A stretch of 64,000 bases of DNA from Sphagnum compactum (taxonomy: Eukaryota; Bryophyta; Sphagnopsida; Sphagnales): contig OZ234494.1 in assembly GCA_965153455.1 (NCBI GenBank), positions 11,532,001 through 11,596,000 of the forward strand. The letters are read 5' to 3'. Positions 49,156 through 61,074 of this stretch are shown here, piece after piece (position 1 is the first letter of the stretch; the number at the start of each line of letters is the position of its first letter). Made by a program: the position numbers and the translations under genes. The notes beneath the pieces are model-generated. The model was not told where the DNA came from and ran no database searches. It saw nothing but the letters and a program-made list of their open reading frames with translations.

Positions 49156-51843
49156 GTCCTTCGCAATCTCACGAGCAACAACTGATTCAGCAAGCTGCTC
49201 TTCTACACCTCTACTTAGTAGAAGTTTAGTAACTGGTTCACAACTTAAGCTTGATACTGTATTACTTATGCAGTGTGCCTCTTCTGGTTGAGAACTTGAA
49301 TTTCCACCATATTCTGCAATTCCAAAAGTAATGTGAAGTTTGAAGCAATGGAAAGAGCTGCCGGAGTCACGAGAGAGAACTACTTTAGCAGAGTGGCAGT
49401 CGGACACGGAATGCTGCACAGATTTCACAAGTTTGAGAGCTGCTGCCGTCTTGTTAACCCGTATTGGTAGAAGAAGAAGATCATGAGTTTCTTCAAGCTC
49501 GTCGCTGCCACAAGCGCAGCCTGTAGTTCTGTGTGGCAGTGATTCATCTTCCAGTCATCGACCAGCCACTGTATCACCTTTCTCAGAGCTGTAGTAAATT
49601 CCATCTTAGTCTTCTGGTTGTCGATACTCATGAGATCTATATCCTCATGAGCAGCACCAGCAGCACCAGCAGCTGAAGGAACTGATGATCTTGGGCCACC
49701 TCTGTTAAGAACCAGATAAAGTAGTGTCATCAGCCACAGTAGTGTGAATCCTCCTCTCCTCCCCTAGTCCAGAAAATCTTAGAATTCTCTATAGCTTTGC
49801 ACCTTCTGTTGCTTTCCTTAACAAGGGGAACTGTGTTTTCCCTTGTTGATGAAGATTAAAAAAAAGTTTCAATTGTCTTTGAGTATTTACATGACTAGAG
49901 CTCCCCAGATTCTTCTTTCATGAGCTTCTTGTTGCAATAAACACTTTTTATCATCTCAAACCAAAAGCAAGATTGCAAAGCGGCAATGCTTGGAAATTGT
50001 GCACAGTCAAGACTAATCTTTGAACAGAGTTTCCATCCACATCAACAGGGCAGCAGGAAAAGGCAGAATTGAAAACCTGTGAGGACAATCTTGGGAAGCT
50101 CAAAAAACAACAGAGATACTGCAGCCAGAAAGACAGAATCGAAACCAGCGAGGACAACAATCTTAGGGAGGCCCTAGAAACAACACCAACACTGCAACCA
50201 GAAAGACAGAATCAAAACCAGTGAGGACAATCTTTGTGAAGCCCTGGGAACAACACTAACACAGGAAGAAAAGGCAGAAGTGAACAAATTTAGGACCGTC
50301 GTGCATAGTACCAATACACATTGCCATTTGCTCCTTGGGGACTTACAATATGGCTACCAGTAGACAGAATCCTAAAGTTAGCCATCTTTTGTCTTCCTAC
50401 GACAGATGTATCTATGAAAGTGTGCTTACACAATCATGAAGGAACCTTGCATTCCTATGAAGGCTGAAATGGGATCTGAAATGGCTAAAGATGTGGGGTT
50501 TTGCAGATGGTATAGCAAGGTTCAATTGCATCAAAAAACGTACAAAGAGCTTCCTATCTATCTCTTCATGTGATTTGAACCCTAAAAGTCTACTCTATAA
50601 ACTATGTGACAAAGCTCCTCATCCCTGGGCTCCAATTTCATCCTCTCAAGGTCAGATAAGCTCTTGAATACAAAAAGGAAGAAGAACTTGGACCTCAAGC
50701 CCACTTCCATTCCCTCATCAATGTGCATTAAGGGGATGAAGACAGTTAAGAAAACAAAATGATTGAGCTAAAAGAACTACAATAATTCCTTCAACTGGAA
50801 AAAATTGCTCAAGCATCAGGCTCGATCATACTCATTAACCTCCGCAAGCAGACACTTTACTTGCTGAGCTAGTGCTGCGGTGTCATCACTGCTTGCCCCA
50901 CCTTCTCGTCTCTTCTCAATGGCTCTAGTCAGGCTAAGCAGGCAACTCAATGAATGGTGCTAACTTTGGGCTGCACAGTCCACAGACAAATGAACAATGA
51001 GAAGAAAGCACACAGGAGAATCCACATCTTTTACCCATAGTTCTCAGTGTGAATGTGAATGCAGAAACATCATGCATTTCTCTCAATAAACTTGACATGT
51101 ATTGTACTTGAAATGTGTAGAACAGACTGAGCAGATCATAGCAAAAGGAAGTGAAAAACCACTGTTCCTGGGGATCAAAGGTCCAGACAAGGTACCATAC
51201 CACAAGAAAACAACTTAAGATGGCAACTATTCCATTGTTATGCCAGCCCACACACAACAAAACAATTAAGTGGAGATTTCAGGCTCCACGATTAATGGAG
51301 ATCTGGATGCCAGAGATTTTGATTAGCACAGCCTTTTTCATCTTGGACCACCTACATGTGGAATCCTTCCAGCTCTTCTTAACCTTCATATGCACTTGGA
51401 TGATGTAAATCCAGCCATCAAATTAAAAGCTATACCCTCAGCAAAACTAGGGATTTTTAAGGCAACCTGGTAATGTAGAAAAGGGTTGAACTTCAGTGTT
51501 GCTAAGTCTGTAATGCTTGCAAATAGTGGGATACCACTGCATGCAAAAACATGAAGAGTGTGTGCTCGAAGCTATCTCCTCTAAAACCACACTGACACAT
51601 TGAGTGCTATCAACAAGCTGGACTTCTTGCAACAACTAAAGAATTCTCAACAAGTCTGTACACAAACCTTAACAAGTTCCTCCAACATCCTGTAGAGCAG
51701 AGCAGTGCGGAAGAGGACTTTCAAACCTGAAGGGTAAGCATTACCTCGAGTGCTGCAACTGCGAGCTTGCTCCCTTCTGTGCTCAAGGCATCCCAGCAAT
51801 GTGCTACCTCGTGGTGAAGGACAGGAAGAGCCACTTTTTCATC
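49093..51843 (-). pseudogene. Convergent multi-exon gene of unknown family, probably broken
   Basis: Protein-like pieces on the minus strand, in order, are 51745-51843 (HHEVAHCWDALSTEG), 51668-51726 (KVLFRTALLYRMLEELVK), 50840-50933 (TRAIEKRREGG...QVKCLLAE) and 49093-49701 (KVIQWLVDD...RVNKTAAALKLVKSVQ...FHCFKLHITFG...KDLVALLGRF). Good donors or acceptors flank most. The first two pieces do not join in one frame, and the last is shifted near 49553, so it is likely decayed. The 5' end is cut off where AT-rich repeat begins at about 51845. The 3' end overlaps the end of the gasdermin-like gene by 63 bp. I do not recognise the family; the pieces suggest an all-helical protein. Confidence 0.5.
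50050..50290. repeat. Three-unit tandem repeat, about 75-85 bp
   Basis: Units share CCAGAAAGACAGAATC, AAACCAG(T/C)GAGGACAA and ACAACAC. They lie in a probable intron of the minus-strand gene. A plus-strand frame through them is Lys/Glu-rich for one unit and then stops. Confidence 0.65.
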
Positions 51844-51939
51844 TTAATATGGATTGAATAGGATAATCCCATTCATATTTAGTAGGAGGATATGGATTGA
51901 GATTAACTAATAATTTAGTTAATGAGTTAAAACAAATTT

Positions 51940-52560
51940 TTAAAAGTCTTAAGACTTACCTACCTATCTACTTCAATTTACTTACCTACCTCGTCTTATT
52001 TACCTATCTACCTATATAGGTTGACTTGTACCTACCTACTTACTTATTTAAGCCTACTTACCTACCTACCTATATGAGGTCTCCTTGCCTATTCACCTAT
52101 TTTTTATTTTTAAGGTTTCAAAAATCACAAATGTTACCACGTGGCACAAAACTATTTGTCCATGTATATGAATAAAAAACCTTAAACAATAAACAATTGA
52201 GATTAGAACTTTGGTACTAAATCTGATTTATTTAATACTCTTTGAATGTGCCACATGGCAATATGACATTGATCATTAAATATTGATCATTAGTTGCATA
52301 ATAATTGCATGTGTTATATGATCAATAAATGAAAAATATAGTTAAGTCAAATATATATTTCATCCACTGTCTATGTGATGATATCACCATGACATTAACG
52401 TTTGCGACTAATGTCACGTGCAACTTGTCCAATGCAACTATAAATCATTTTAGTTCTAAATGTCGTTTGTGACTAAAAATTAGTTGTTAGTTGAAATAAA
52501 AAATATGCATATCTCTTTTAGTGATTTCATTCAAAAGTTGATGATGTCATTTCTTACATT
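51940..52560. repeat. Dispersed AT-rich repeat with GTAGGTAGG core, second copy
   Basis: It begins with a CCTACCTAT cluster (51955-52100), continues through ACCACGTGGCACAAA and CCACATGGCAATATG, then GCAACTTGTCCAATGCAAC and AAATGTCGTTTGTGACTAAAA. The order is the same as at 15240-15900. It truncates the upstream side of the unknown minus-strand gene. Confidence 0.6.
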
Positions 52561-52759
52561 ATGTTGCTTGTAACTAATTGTCGATTACAAGTGTTTTAGG
52601 CAACTATTATGAAATGTTGCATGTGATTAAAAAATAGTTACAAGTACTAGTTGCCAATTTTAATTTTTCTTCTAATGATTATGATCGTATGTTGATCTCG
52701 TTCAAGTAACTTGCATACATACATCAAGTTACATACATCAACATACTTCACGTGTCATC

Positions 52760-53915
52760 GTTCTTTGAATGCATTCATGATAGCCAAAAGTTAGTCATTA
52801 TGAATTTCATAATTTATTTTAGTCATTGAAAGTTCCTTTGAATGGAATTCAACAAGATACAATTGTCCATCATTCCCATATTGAAATAACACAACATTAA
52901 GAATAAAATATGAAGCATTTGCTTGAAGGAAAAATGCTTTGGATGGGTCTATGTGAATCAATATGGGAGTTGTGATGAAAGCACTTTTAAACAATTTGAA
53001 AGCTTTTGCACCTTCTTTCTCCCATTTGAATTTGTTCTTGTTTATAGGTAATGTCAAAGGTGCAACAATCTTTGAATTATATTTAATAAAAAATTGATAA
53101 AAATGTGCAAATCCTAAGAAACATTAAACATCACGAATTGAAAATGGGGTTCACTAATTGATGATGGTTTGAATTATTTTTTAATTCATAAACAAATGAT
53201 TGTCGTGGATGATGTAATTTTAAAACACCTTTGATTGATGAAAAAGACATTTTCCAATTTTGCATATAATTTTTTTCCCCAAAATTTATTGAGGACAAGA
53301 TGTACATGTTTTTCATGTTCCTTTGGGTTCTTAGAAAACATCAAGATGTCATCCAAGTAAATGACCATGAAATCATTTAAGAATTCTCTAAATATGTTAA
53401 TCCTCATGTTTGAAAAATTGAAGGGGCATTTGTAAGACCAAAAGGCATGACATTGTATTCAAAATGGTCATATCTTGTGTGGAACATTGTTTTACATTCA
53501 TTGTCTTCTTTAATGCATATATGCACCTTTCAAGTCGACTTTTGTCAATACTTTTGATTGACCAAGTTTTTCAAAAAATCAATGGTAATGGATAATGATT
53601 CTTTACAATGACTTTCTTAAAACCATGATAATCCACACACATATGAAAAGACCTATTTTTCTTCTTTAAAATATCGTATGCATTTTTCATTGCTATAATT
53701 TCATGATTTGATTAATTCGTTCTAAGAAAGGTCGTAGACAAGTTCAAATGGTGGTTGGTTCCTTCTTGTAATTCAATTGCACATTCATATGGTTGGTGTT
53801 GTGGCAATATGTTGGCATTCTTCTTTTTAAATGCATTTTTGAAATCTTGATATTGTGGTGGAAGCACATTTGCATTTTTGTCTTCAAAACTTTTTGTTGT
53901 GGTAACATAAACCAT
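52760..53915 (-). pseudogene. Ty3/gypsy pol fragment (RT to RNase H)
   Basis: Read on the minus strand: LPPQYQDFKNAFKKKNA...ECAIELQEGT (53730-53870), then after a gap the RT palm VIYLDDILMFSKN (about 53325-53370, Y-x-DD-like site), HEKHVHLVLNKF, then KAFKLFKSAF..TPILIHIDPSKAFFLQANAS and VEFHSKELS (52800-53000), the RNase H start. Many stops and deletions, and part of the RT fingers is missing. No LTRs are seen, so it is a truncated remnant. Confidence 0.88.
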
Positions 53916-53929
53916 AAAAGGTGTTTATT

Positions 53930-54860
53930 TTTGCTACTTGCAAAAAATAATAACTCTAAAGAATACCAATCAAGTGGATCTTCACTTCATGTGTTGATCA
54001 ATATTGGAATTTCTTTTTCCATGTTGGCCAATTGATATTCGAGTTATGAATCTCGAGCTACAACATTCCCAAGGTTATTATATTTGAGGGTGGCTTGATG
54101 ATGTTGAATACAATGTTTAAAAAATATTCATTCACATATACCTTAAAAGGTTGAGAATCTCATGAGTCACTAGAAGAAAACCCCCTTTTTTAACCAAATT
54201 TTTTTCAACATGTCATATTGAACTAAATTGCAACAATGAATTTTTAAATAATTTAATAGTGATCACCAAATAAATCAACATGCCTACCAATTTGGTGGAT
54301 AGTGGAAAACCATCTTTGATTGGGGGCCCACCTTCAAAATATTTTCAACATCAATTTCTAGTTGAAGGTCAACTTGGTGTCATGACATCAAGTGTCATGC
54401 TTCCCAAGCGATATGGCATCATCGCAAGTCAAAAGTTTGACTATTTTGGTGATCTAGGATGAGTGTTGGATGAAAGAATACAATGTTGGATGAAACATTG
54501 TGACAAATTCGGAACTTTTGATGGAATCTTATGCACAAATTTGCAACTTATGCCCAATTTGGTGTGACTATATTTTTTAACTTTATCACAATTTCATCTC
54601 AATTTTGCAAGAATGCTATTTGTTTTGTCTTAACTAAGCTACAATTCATGTCCATGTTAGGGGCAAACACAAAACATGAACTATGAGTTAAATCTAACAC
54701 CGATATCAACATAATTGCAAGACAATGTTTAGTAAGAAAAATATTTTCAAAACATAGCCTCTAAGCAACTTCTTTTAAGTTATATGCTTCGGGGAGAAAA
54801 AAATTCTCTTTGACTAGAAGGAGACAAAATGGTAGCCACAACCATGTTCTACTAGGGATC
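53930..54860. other. AT-rich intergenic DNA, no gene seen
   Basis: It may include the upstream part (gag/protease) of the gypsy fragment, but I found no diagnostic motif. Confidence 0.35.
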
Positions 54861-54867
54861 AACTTTT

Positions 54868-55398
54868 TGAGGGAAAAGGGGAACAACTTCCCTAGGAACA
54901 AGTTCTTGAGGAGAAGGGGAGTAACTTCCCCAAGAACAACTTCTTTGGGGAGAAGAGGATTAAGTTGTCATGGGGAACAAGTTCTCGAATGTTTGAGAAG
55001 AAAATACAAGGGGTACACTTTGTCCAAATCAAATGTTATTTATACCATCGGAAAGTTCTCAAAGCATAGATATCAAAAGTGATATTGCATTTTTTATTTG
55101 AAGTTGCGAGCTAAAAGTTATGGCAAAAAGCAAGATAAAGGAGAAGGGGACTTGGGTTTAGGGTTAAAGGGGATCTGGAAATTTGACTATTGGATTTTCT
55201 TTTTGTCATGACTTTTAGCTCATAACATCAAAGCAAGATCACTTCCAATATTTAAACTTTAAGACCTTTCCAATCATATAAAAATTTGATTTGGACAAAT
55301 TTTACCCCTTTTACTTTCTTTTCAAATGTTCAAGAACTTGTTCCCTAGGGGAGTTTAGTCCCCTTCTTATGGAGGGAAGTTGCCCCCATTTTCCACAT
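54868..55398. mobile_element. Long foldback element, arms over 200 bp
   Basis: The left arm (about 54868-55130) and right arm (about 55185-55398) are imperfect inverted repeats. For example CTTTGTCCAAATCAAAT at 55018 pairs with ATTTGATTTGGACAAAT near 55285, GAGCTAAAAGTTATGGCAAAAAG near 55110 pairs with CTTTTTGTCATGACTTTTAGCTC near 55200, and AACAAGTTCTTG near 54896 pairs with CAAGAACTTGTT near 55331. The loop is about 55 bp. No protein frame is present. It could be a foldback transposon, a large MITE, or a source of hairpin RNA if transcribed. Confidence 0.75.
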
Positions 55399-56149
55399 AG
55401 GTTACTTCGGTTTAGGTCTACACTTAACCTAGGTGCAACATGGTATGGTGTAAGTGGGGGCTTAATTTAGGTTGGGGATTAGCTTAAATGTGGCTTAAAT
55501 CTAAACTAACTTGAACTAATTACCACATGGTGTGATCAAGGTCTAGAAGTAGTTTAGGTGCCACAAAGCATGGCCTAGGTTTAAATATATGTTAGGAAAA
55601 GGAAATTTTTTACTTAGCAAATCGGTATGTAATGGACAAAGCGATTTGACAAGACTAAACATTATTGTAAATCAACTTGACAGGTTGCAAAGCGATTTAA
55701 CAAAATAGTAAGTATGTAGACAAATCAAGATGTAATGATATAATGAGTAACACAAATCGACTTACCAAAGTCGAAATGTTAAGAGCGGTTAGATGGTTAG
55801 AACTATCAGTTGGACCATAAAGAAGAGAAAATAGTAATGTCTAGGGGGGGTTGTTGATACTTTTGCAAGGGAGGATTTGATAGAGATACACTTTTTGTGT
55901 ATTTTTGGAGGTGGTGAATAATAAAAACTTCCTTTTTTTACAAACTAGTTTCTTCTCTCATTCTATGGTGTGATGATAAATTGTTGTTGTCCAAGTTGTT
56001 GTATTTACATGGTATCTACTACAATGTGATAGGACAAGACCCCAATCATGATACTTTATTTATTATATTTATAAAAAAATGACCCAAAAAATTCCTTACA
56101 TTTGGCGACCATGTTGGGGAATGCAAGTTTATCATTATGAATTTTTGAG

Positions 56150-59100
56150 AAATTAATGGAAAGAAAGGAAGAAGAAGTTGATGTAGATGAAATAGATTTA
56201 GGATTTTGTTTACTTCATATATTCTTTAAGGTTTCACCATGTGGATATGCAGAAATAATGGGAGCATACAAAGTGAAAAAAAAAGATGAAAATATTCAAT
56301 AGATGACCATTTTGGGGGTTGAACTAGTTATTACATATTCAAATTTGTTCACTTATTATGAACAAGATATGGCAAAATCTATTATTTTCAGGGATTATTA
56401 TAACAATGTCTATCAAGGATGGTATGAAAATTGGTAGAATATGTTTGTAATTAGAAGAATGAATGAATGGTTAAAGGAAATTTTAACAATAGAAGAAGGT
56501 AAAAAGAGATTGCGGCAGCATAGTAGTTATAGATGGTCTTTTGTGGACTATTTGCATACACCCAGAAACACACCAAAACTTGATAAATGGAATTGTTTTG
56601 TTGACAAGTTTAAGAGTATGTTGAAAAACATACAAGAATCAATCCTAAAAAAAATACATGAAATAATCAACAGTATCAAAATAATTAGTTTAACTAATGG
56701 AAATATAACCAAAACAATGGCTTTTGGCAAAACGACACGAGGTGTTTTTGTTGCCATAAGGAAGGACATGTTAGAAAGGATTGTCCTATATGGAAGAAAA
56801 ATTCTAGAGGATGAAGCTAAGAATTTGACATCGAAAGTGGCAATTAATGTAACTATGGTTGATTGGGATCAACCAATATTGGATGTATTTGTGACCACCA
56901 AGGGTCAGAAGTCTAGGATGCTAGAAGAAGAAGAACCTTAGGAAAGGGAAGTGAGTCCTACAAGAGGACGACGAACCAAATGGGAAAGAGAGAAATTGGT
57001 TCATTAGGATGTAGTCAGGGAATAACAAATGCTTCAAAAGTTTGAAAACCAATCGCTAGAAATGCAGAAGTATGTTGATTTAAAGTCAGACAAGTATTAG
57101 TCAAAGGGACTGGAAGAAGAATTACCATTGGAAACGATTTATTCTAAAGTTAGTTTGCCAAATGTCATGAATAACAATGAAGACAAAATAATAAACAATG
57201 ACAAAACAACAAAAGTTGGAAAGTCAATTAATATAGAAGACAAGTCGACATAATAGATTCGGGCATATCAACATGGCCACTGGACATGACAAGGAGTGTC
57301 AAGTTGAGAATGGAAGCCGACATGAATGGAGATGGCCAATCGATTAAGGAAGTCGATATGATGAAAAATCATATACCAACATCATATGTGGATATGAAAG
57401 GAGAAGGCCTAACAACAAACAAAGTTGAAGATAACAATTTATTAAAAGGTGATGATGTATTACCTTAAATGATGATGACTTTGAAATTAAAAGTCAAATT
57501 GGGACAACTTCTTAGAATTTGTCCATAGCTAATGAAGATGATGGAAAAGTCTTTCATGAAGATGAAACGAATCAATTGATGGGTGTGTGTAAAGTCAGCA
57601 CAATAAAGGTTGAAGATTTTGATGAAGTTATACCAGTAGTTCAAGTTCGAGTTGGCAAGTTTGAAGTTAAATATGTGTTGCTGGATGGAGGATCTGGTGT
57701 AAACATTATCTCATAGAGTTTAAGAAAGAAACTTGGGTTGAGGAAACCTCAACTAGCTTCATTTGTAATACGCATGGATGTTCAACGAAAGGTTCAACCC
57801 ATGGGGTTAATTCAAAATTTGAAGATCGATCTGGTAGGTTGTGTATACAAAATTTCAGTTACTGTATTGAAAATGGAAAATGGAGTTGAAGCATATTTTA
57901 TGCTTCTTGGAAGGCCATGGTTAAAACAAGCAAGGGCTCATCATAAGTGGGGTGACAACACCTTTATAATTATTTCAGAAAACAAAACAATGACGCTTAG
58001 TATGATTAAACATGTGAATATTAAGTCATCACAACAACCCAAGAATTTGGATAATGAATTCGATTGGGAAGAAGGACTCCCTGAATAAGAGGAAGAACAA
58101 TTATTCAAAATAGTATTAGAACTATGGCCTATAGGAGAAGTAGTACCAAAAGAACTACATTTCTTACCCGAAATTGATTGTGGTATGATACAAACGGAAG
58201 AGAAAAATGATCATCCTTTACATTTTTACAAACATGAACCCGGAGAGATGATAATATTTGATGAAATTGTAGACATAATGATTAAAGACCAAAAAATTGT
58301 TGGCTGGATTATAACAGCAGAAAAACAAAATTGAATTTAGGAACTCAAGTGGAACCCCAAGATGTTTTAGTGGGTGCGATTTTACCCACTACATTTCAAT
58401 TACAATTGAGGAACCTGTTAACTGATTATAAAGCTGTCTTTGCATGGAATTCTAAGGAATTAAAAGGAATTCCTAAAGAGATTTGTGAACACAAAATTCA
58501 GCTTATGGCAGACGCCCAACTGATTAAGCAGAGACAATATAAAATGAACCCGAATTATGCATTAAAAGTGAGGGAAGATTTAGATAAATTACTTGATGTT
58601 GGATTTATCTATCTTATTGAAACTACACAATGGTTATCTCCTTTAGTTATTGTTCCTAAGAAAAATGGAAAATTGCGAATATGTGTAGATTATCGCAAGT
58701 TAAATGTTCAAACCAAAAAGGATCCATTTCCATTACCCTTTCTAGATTCAACTCTAGATTCTATGGCTAGACATGAAATTTATTTTTTAATGGATGGTTA
58801 CAGTGGCTATAATCAAATTAAAATGGTTAAAGAACATAAGGAAAAAACAACATTCATTTCAAAATGAGGTGCATATGCATATAATGTTATGTTTTTTGGG
58901 TTATGTAATGCCCCTATTACTTTCCAAAAAGTAATAACCAAGACATTTAAACCTTATTTAAATAAATTCATGCAAGTATTTTTGGATGATTTTAATGTAT
59001 ATGGAGATAAGAAAAATCATCTGCAACAATTACAAAAATGGAATTAGCCTTAACCTTGAAAAATGTGCATTCTATGTAAATTCGGGAGTATTACTTGGAC

Positions 59101-61050
59101 ACATAGTGTGTCATGACGGTTTATTGGTAGATCCAAGGAAGATTATAATAATTACCATTATGGTAGTACCTACCAATTCGATAGAAATTAAACGATTTTT
59201 GGGAGTGATAGGTTTTTATGAACGTTATTTTCAAGATTTGCTAGTAAAACAACACCAATGTGCAAATTATTGAAGAAAAGATGAAGAATTCAAATGGATA
59301 GATGCTTGTACCAAATCATGGGAATGGATGAAGGCATCAATGCCATGTTTGCCAATTTGAATTGTACGTAAGTAGGAATTCGAATTCCATGTACATATCA
59401 ACGCTTCAAATTTTGCTCTAGAAATTATGATAGGACAAAATTTGGATAACACCATTGACAAACCAATTTATTACGCCAGTAGATTAATGAACAATGTTAA
59501 AAAAATTACACTACAAAAGAAAAGGAGGCATTGGCAATGGTTTATGTTGTAAAGAACATTAAGCATTATCTACTTGGCAACAGATTTGTGTTTTATGTTG
59601 ATCATCAAGCATTGTTGTACTTGGTCAACAAACTAATGGTAACAGGCTAAATTGTTAGATGGCTTTTACTTCTACAAGAATTTGATTTAAAGGTGGTTTA
59701 TGAACCAAGTCAAATTCATTTTGTACCAAATAATTTATCTCGAATTGGTCATGGTGAACTGATTACAAGAGTAGAGGATGAATTACTGGATGCAACCTTG
59801 TTTGATGTACAAATTGATTGGTATGGACCAATATTAAAATATCTCCAAAAGGGATATTTTGAGAATGACATACCAAAAGAAAAAAAAAGTTGCATTGCTA
59901 TTAAGTCTAGATTTTATAGTTTATATGAAGGGCAATTATATAAATTAGGACCAAATAATATATTATAACAATGTTTAATGTTTGAAGAAGTGGTTAAAAT
60001 ATTAGTTGATTTCCATGAAGGACTTGTTGGAGGACATTTCGGCATTAATACTACTGTCAAAAAAATATTGGCATTTGGCTATTGGTGGCCAACATTAAAT
60101 AAAGATGCCATCAAGATGTGTCAAACATGTGATATATGCCAACGACTTACACCAATGTGGCAAAGTGGTAAAGGACCAGTTCAACTTGTTATTGCATTTG
60201 AACCATTTATGAAATGGGGTTTAAATTTCATGGGACCAATTAAACCGGCTGCAAAATCTACTAGAAATCAATACATTTTGGTGGCCACTGATTATACAAC
60301 TAAATGGGTAGAAGCCAAAACATTATTGTTCAAAGCACCACTAAATTTATTTATGAAAATATTATTATCCATTTTGGATGTCCTACTCATTTAGTGAGTG
60401 ATCAAAGCACTCATTTTATTAATGGGACAATTGTAATATTAACTCAAGAATTTATGATTACACATCAAAATCAACTACCTACTATCCATAAAAAAACAGT
60501 CAAACTAAGTCCACAAATAAGACTTTAAGAAAATTACTTGCCGAAATGGTAAATGCAAACCGAAATTACTAGGATGTCATGTAATTTACAATTTTGTGGG
60601 CATATCGAACTGCTTACAAAGTAACAACTTAAGCAACACCATTTGAAGCAGTTTATGACACTCAACCCATTATGCCAGCAGAATTTATGGTACCTACTCA
60701 CATAATTCGAAATGTACTAGAAGATGACATTCATTGGCAATTTGAGTAAGAATGGAGGAGTTAGTAAAATTAAATGAAAATCGTTGGCATACCGAAAAAA
60801 ATATGAACCACATTCAATTATTATGAAAATACGAACAAGTTGATAAAGGTAAGATGAAAAGTTTTAAATAAAGGGAGAATTGGTATTATGAATGCCTAAA
60901 GCTATGAAAATAAAAGGCGGAAAGTTTAGGTTACCGTGGAAAGGTCCTTATAAAGTGCAAAAAGTTTTCAATAATAACACAATCGAATTGTCCACCTTAA
61001 GTACTGATGATATGGAGAAAGTTAATGTTAATAAATTAAAAGAATATTGA
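56150..61050 (+). pseudogene. Gypsy gag-pol, broken
   Basis: Gag-like frames lie at 56150-57470. A CCHC zinc knuckle (CFCCHKEGHVRKDCP) sits at 56743-56787, out of frame with the gag frame around it. Protease has LLDGGSGVNII (57675-57715). RT runs 58331-59270 with PLVIVPKKNGKLRICVDYRK, the YFLMDGYSGYNQI strand, and VFLDDFNVYG, an F-x-DD variant of the catalytic site. RNase H is near 59370-59780. Integrase has an HHCC finger (GGHFG...CQTCDICQR, 60025-60135) and core aspartates in LNFMGPI and [12 protein letters not shown]. The C-terminal end is FRLPWKGPYKVQKV (60925-60965). Stops at several points, for example after the RT palm near 58866, make it inactive. Confidence 0.9.
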
Positions 61051-61074
61051 CATAATGACACACTAGTAGTCGTT

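Noticed and set aside
49425-49730. Considered as a standalone gene on the minus strand
   Set aside because: It begins at a splice acceptor (exon start 49701) rather than a start codon, and continues after a frameshift into the 49093-49428 frame, so both are parts of one exon of a larger broken gene.
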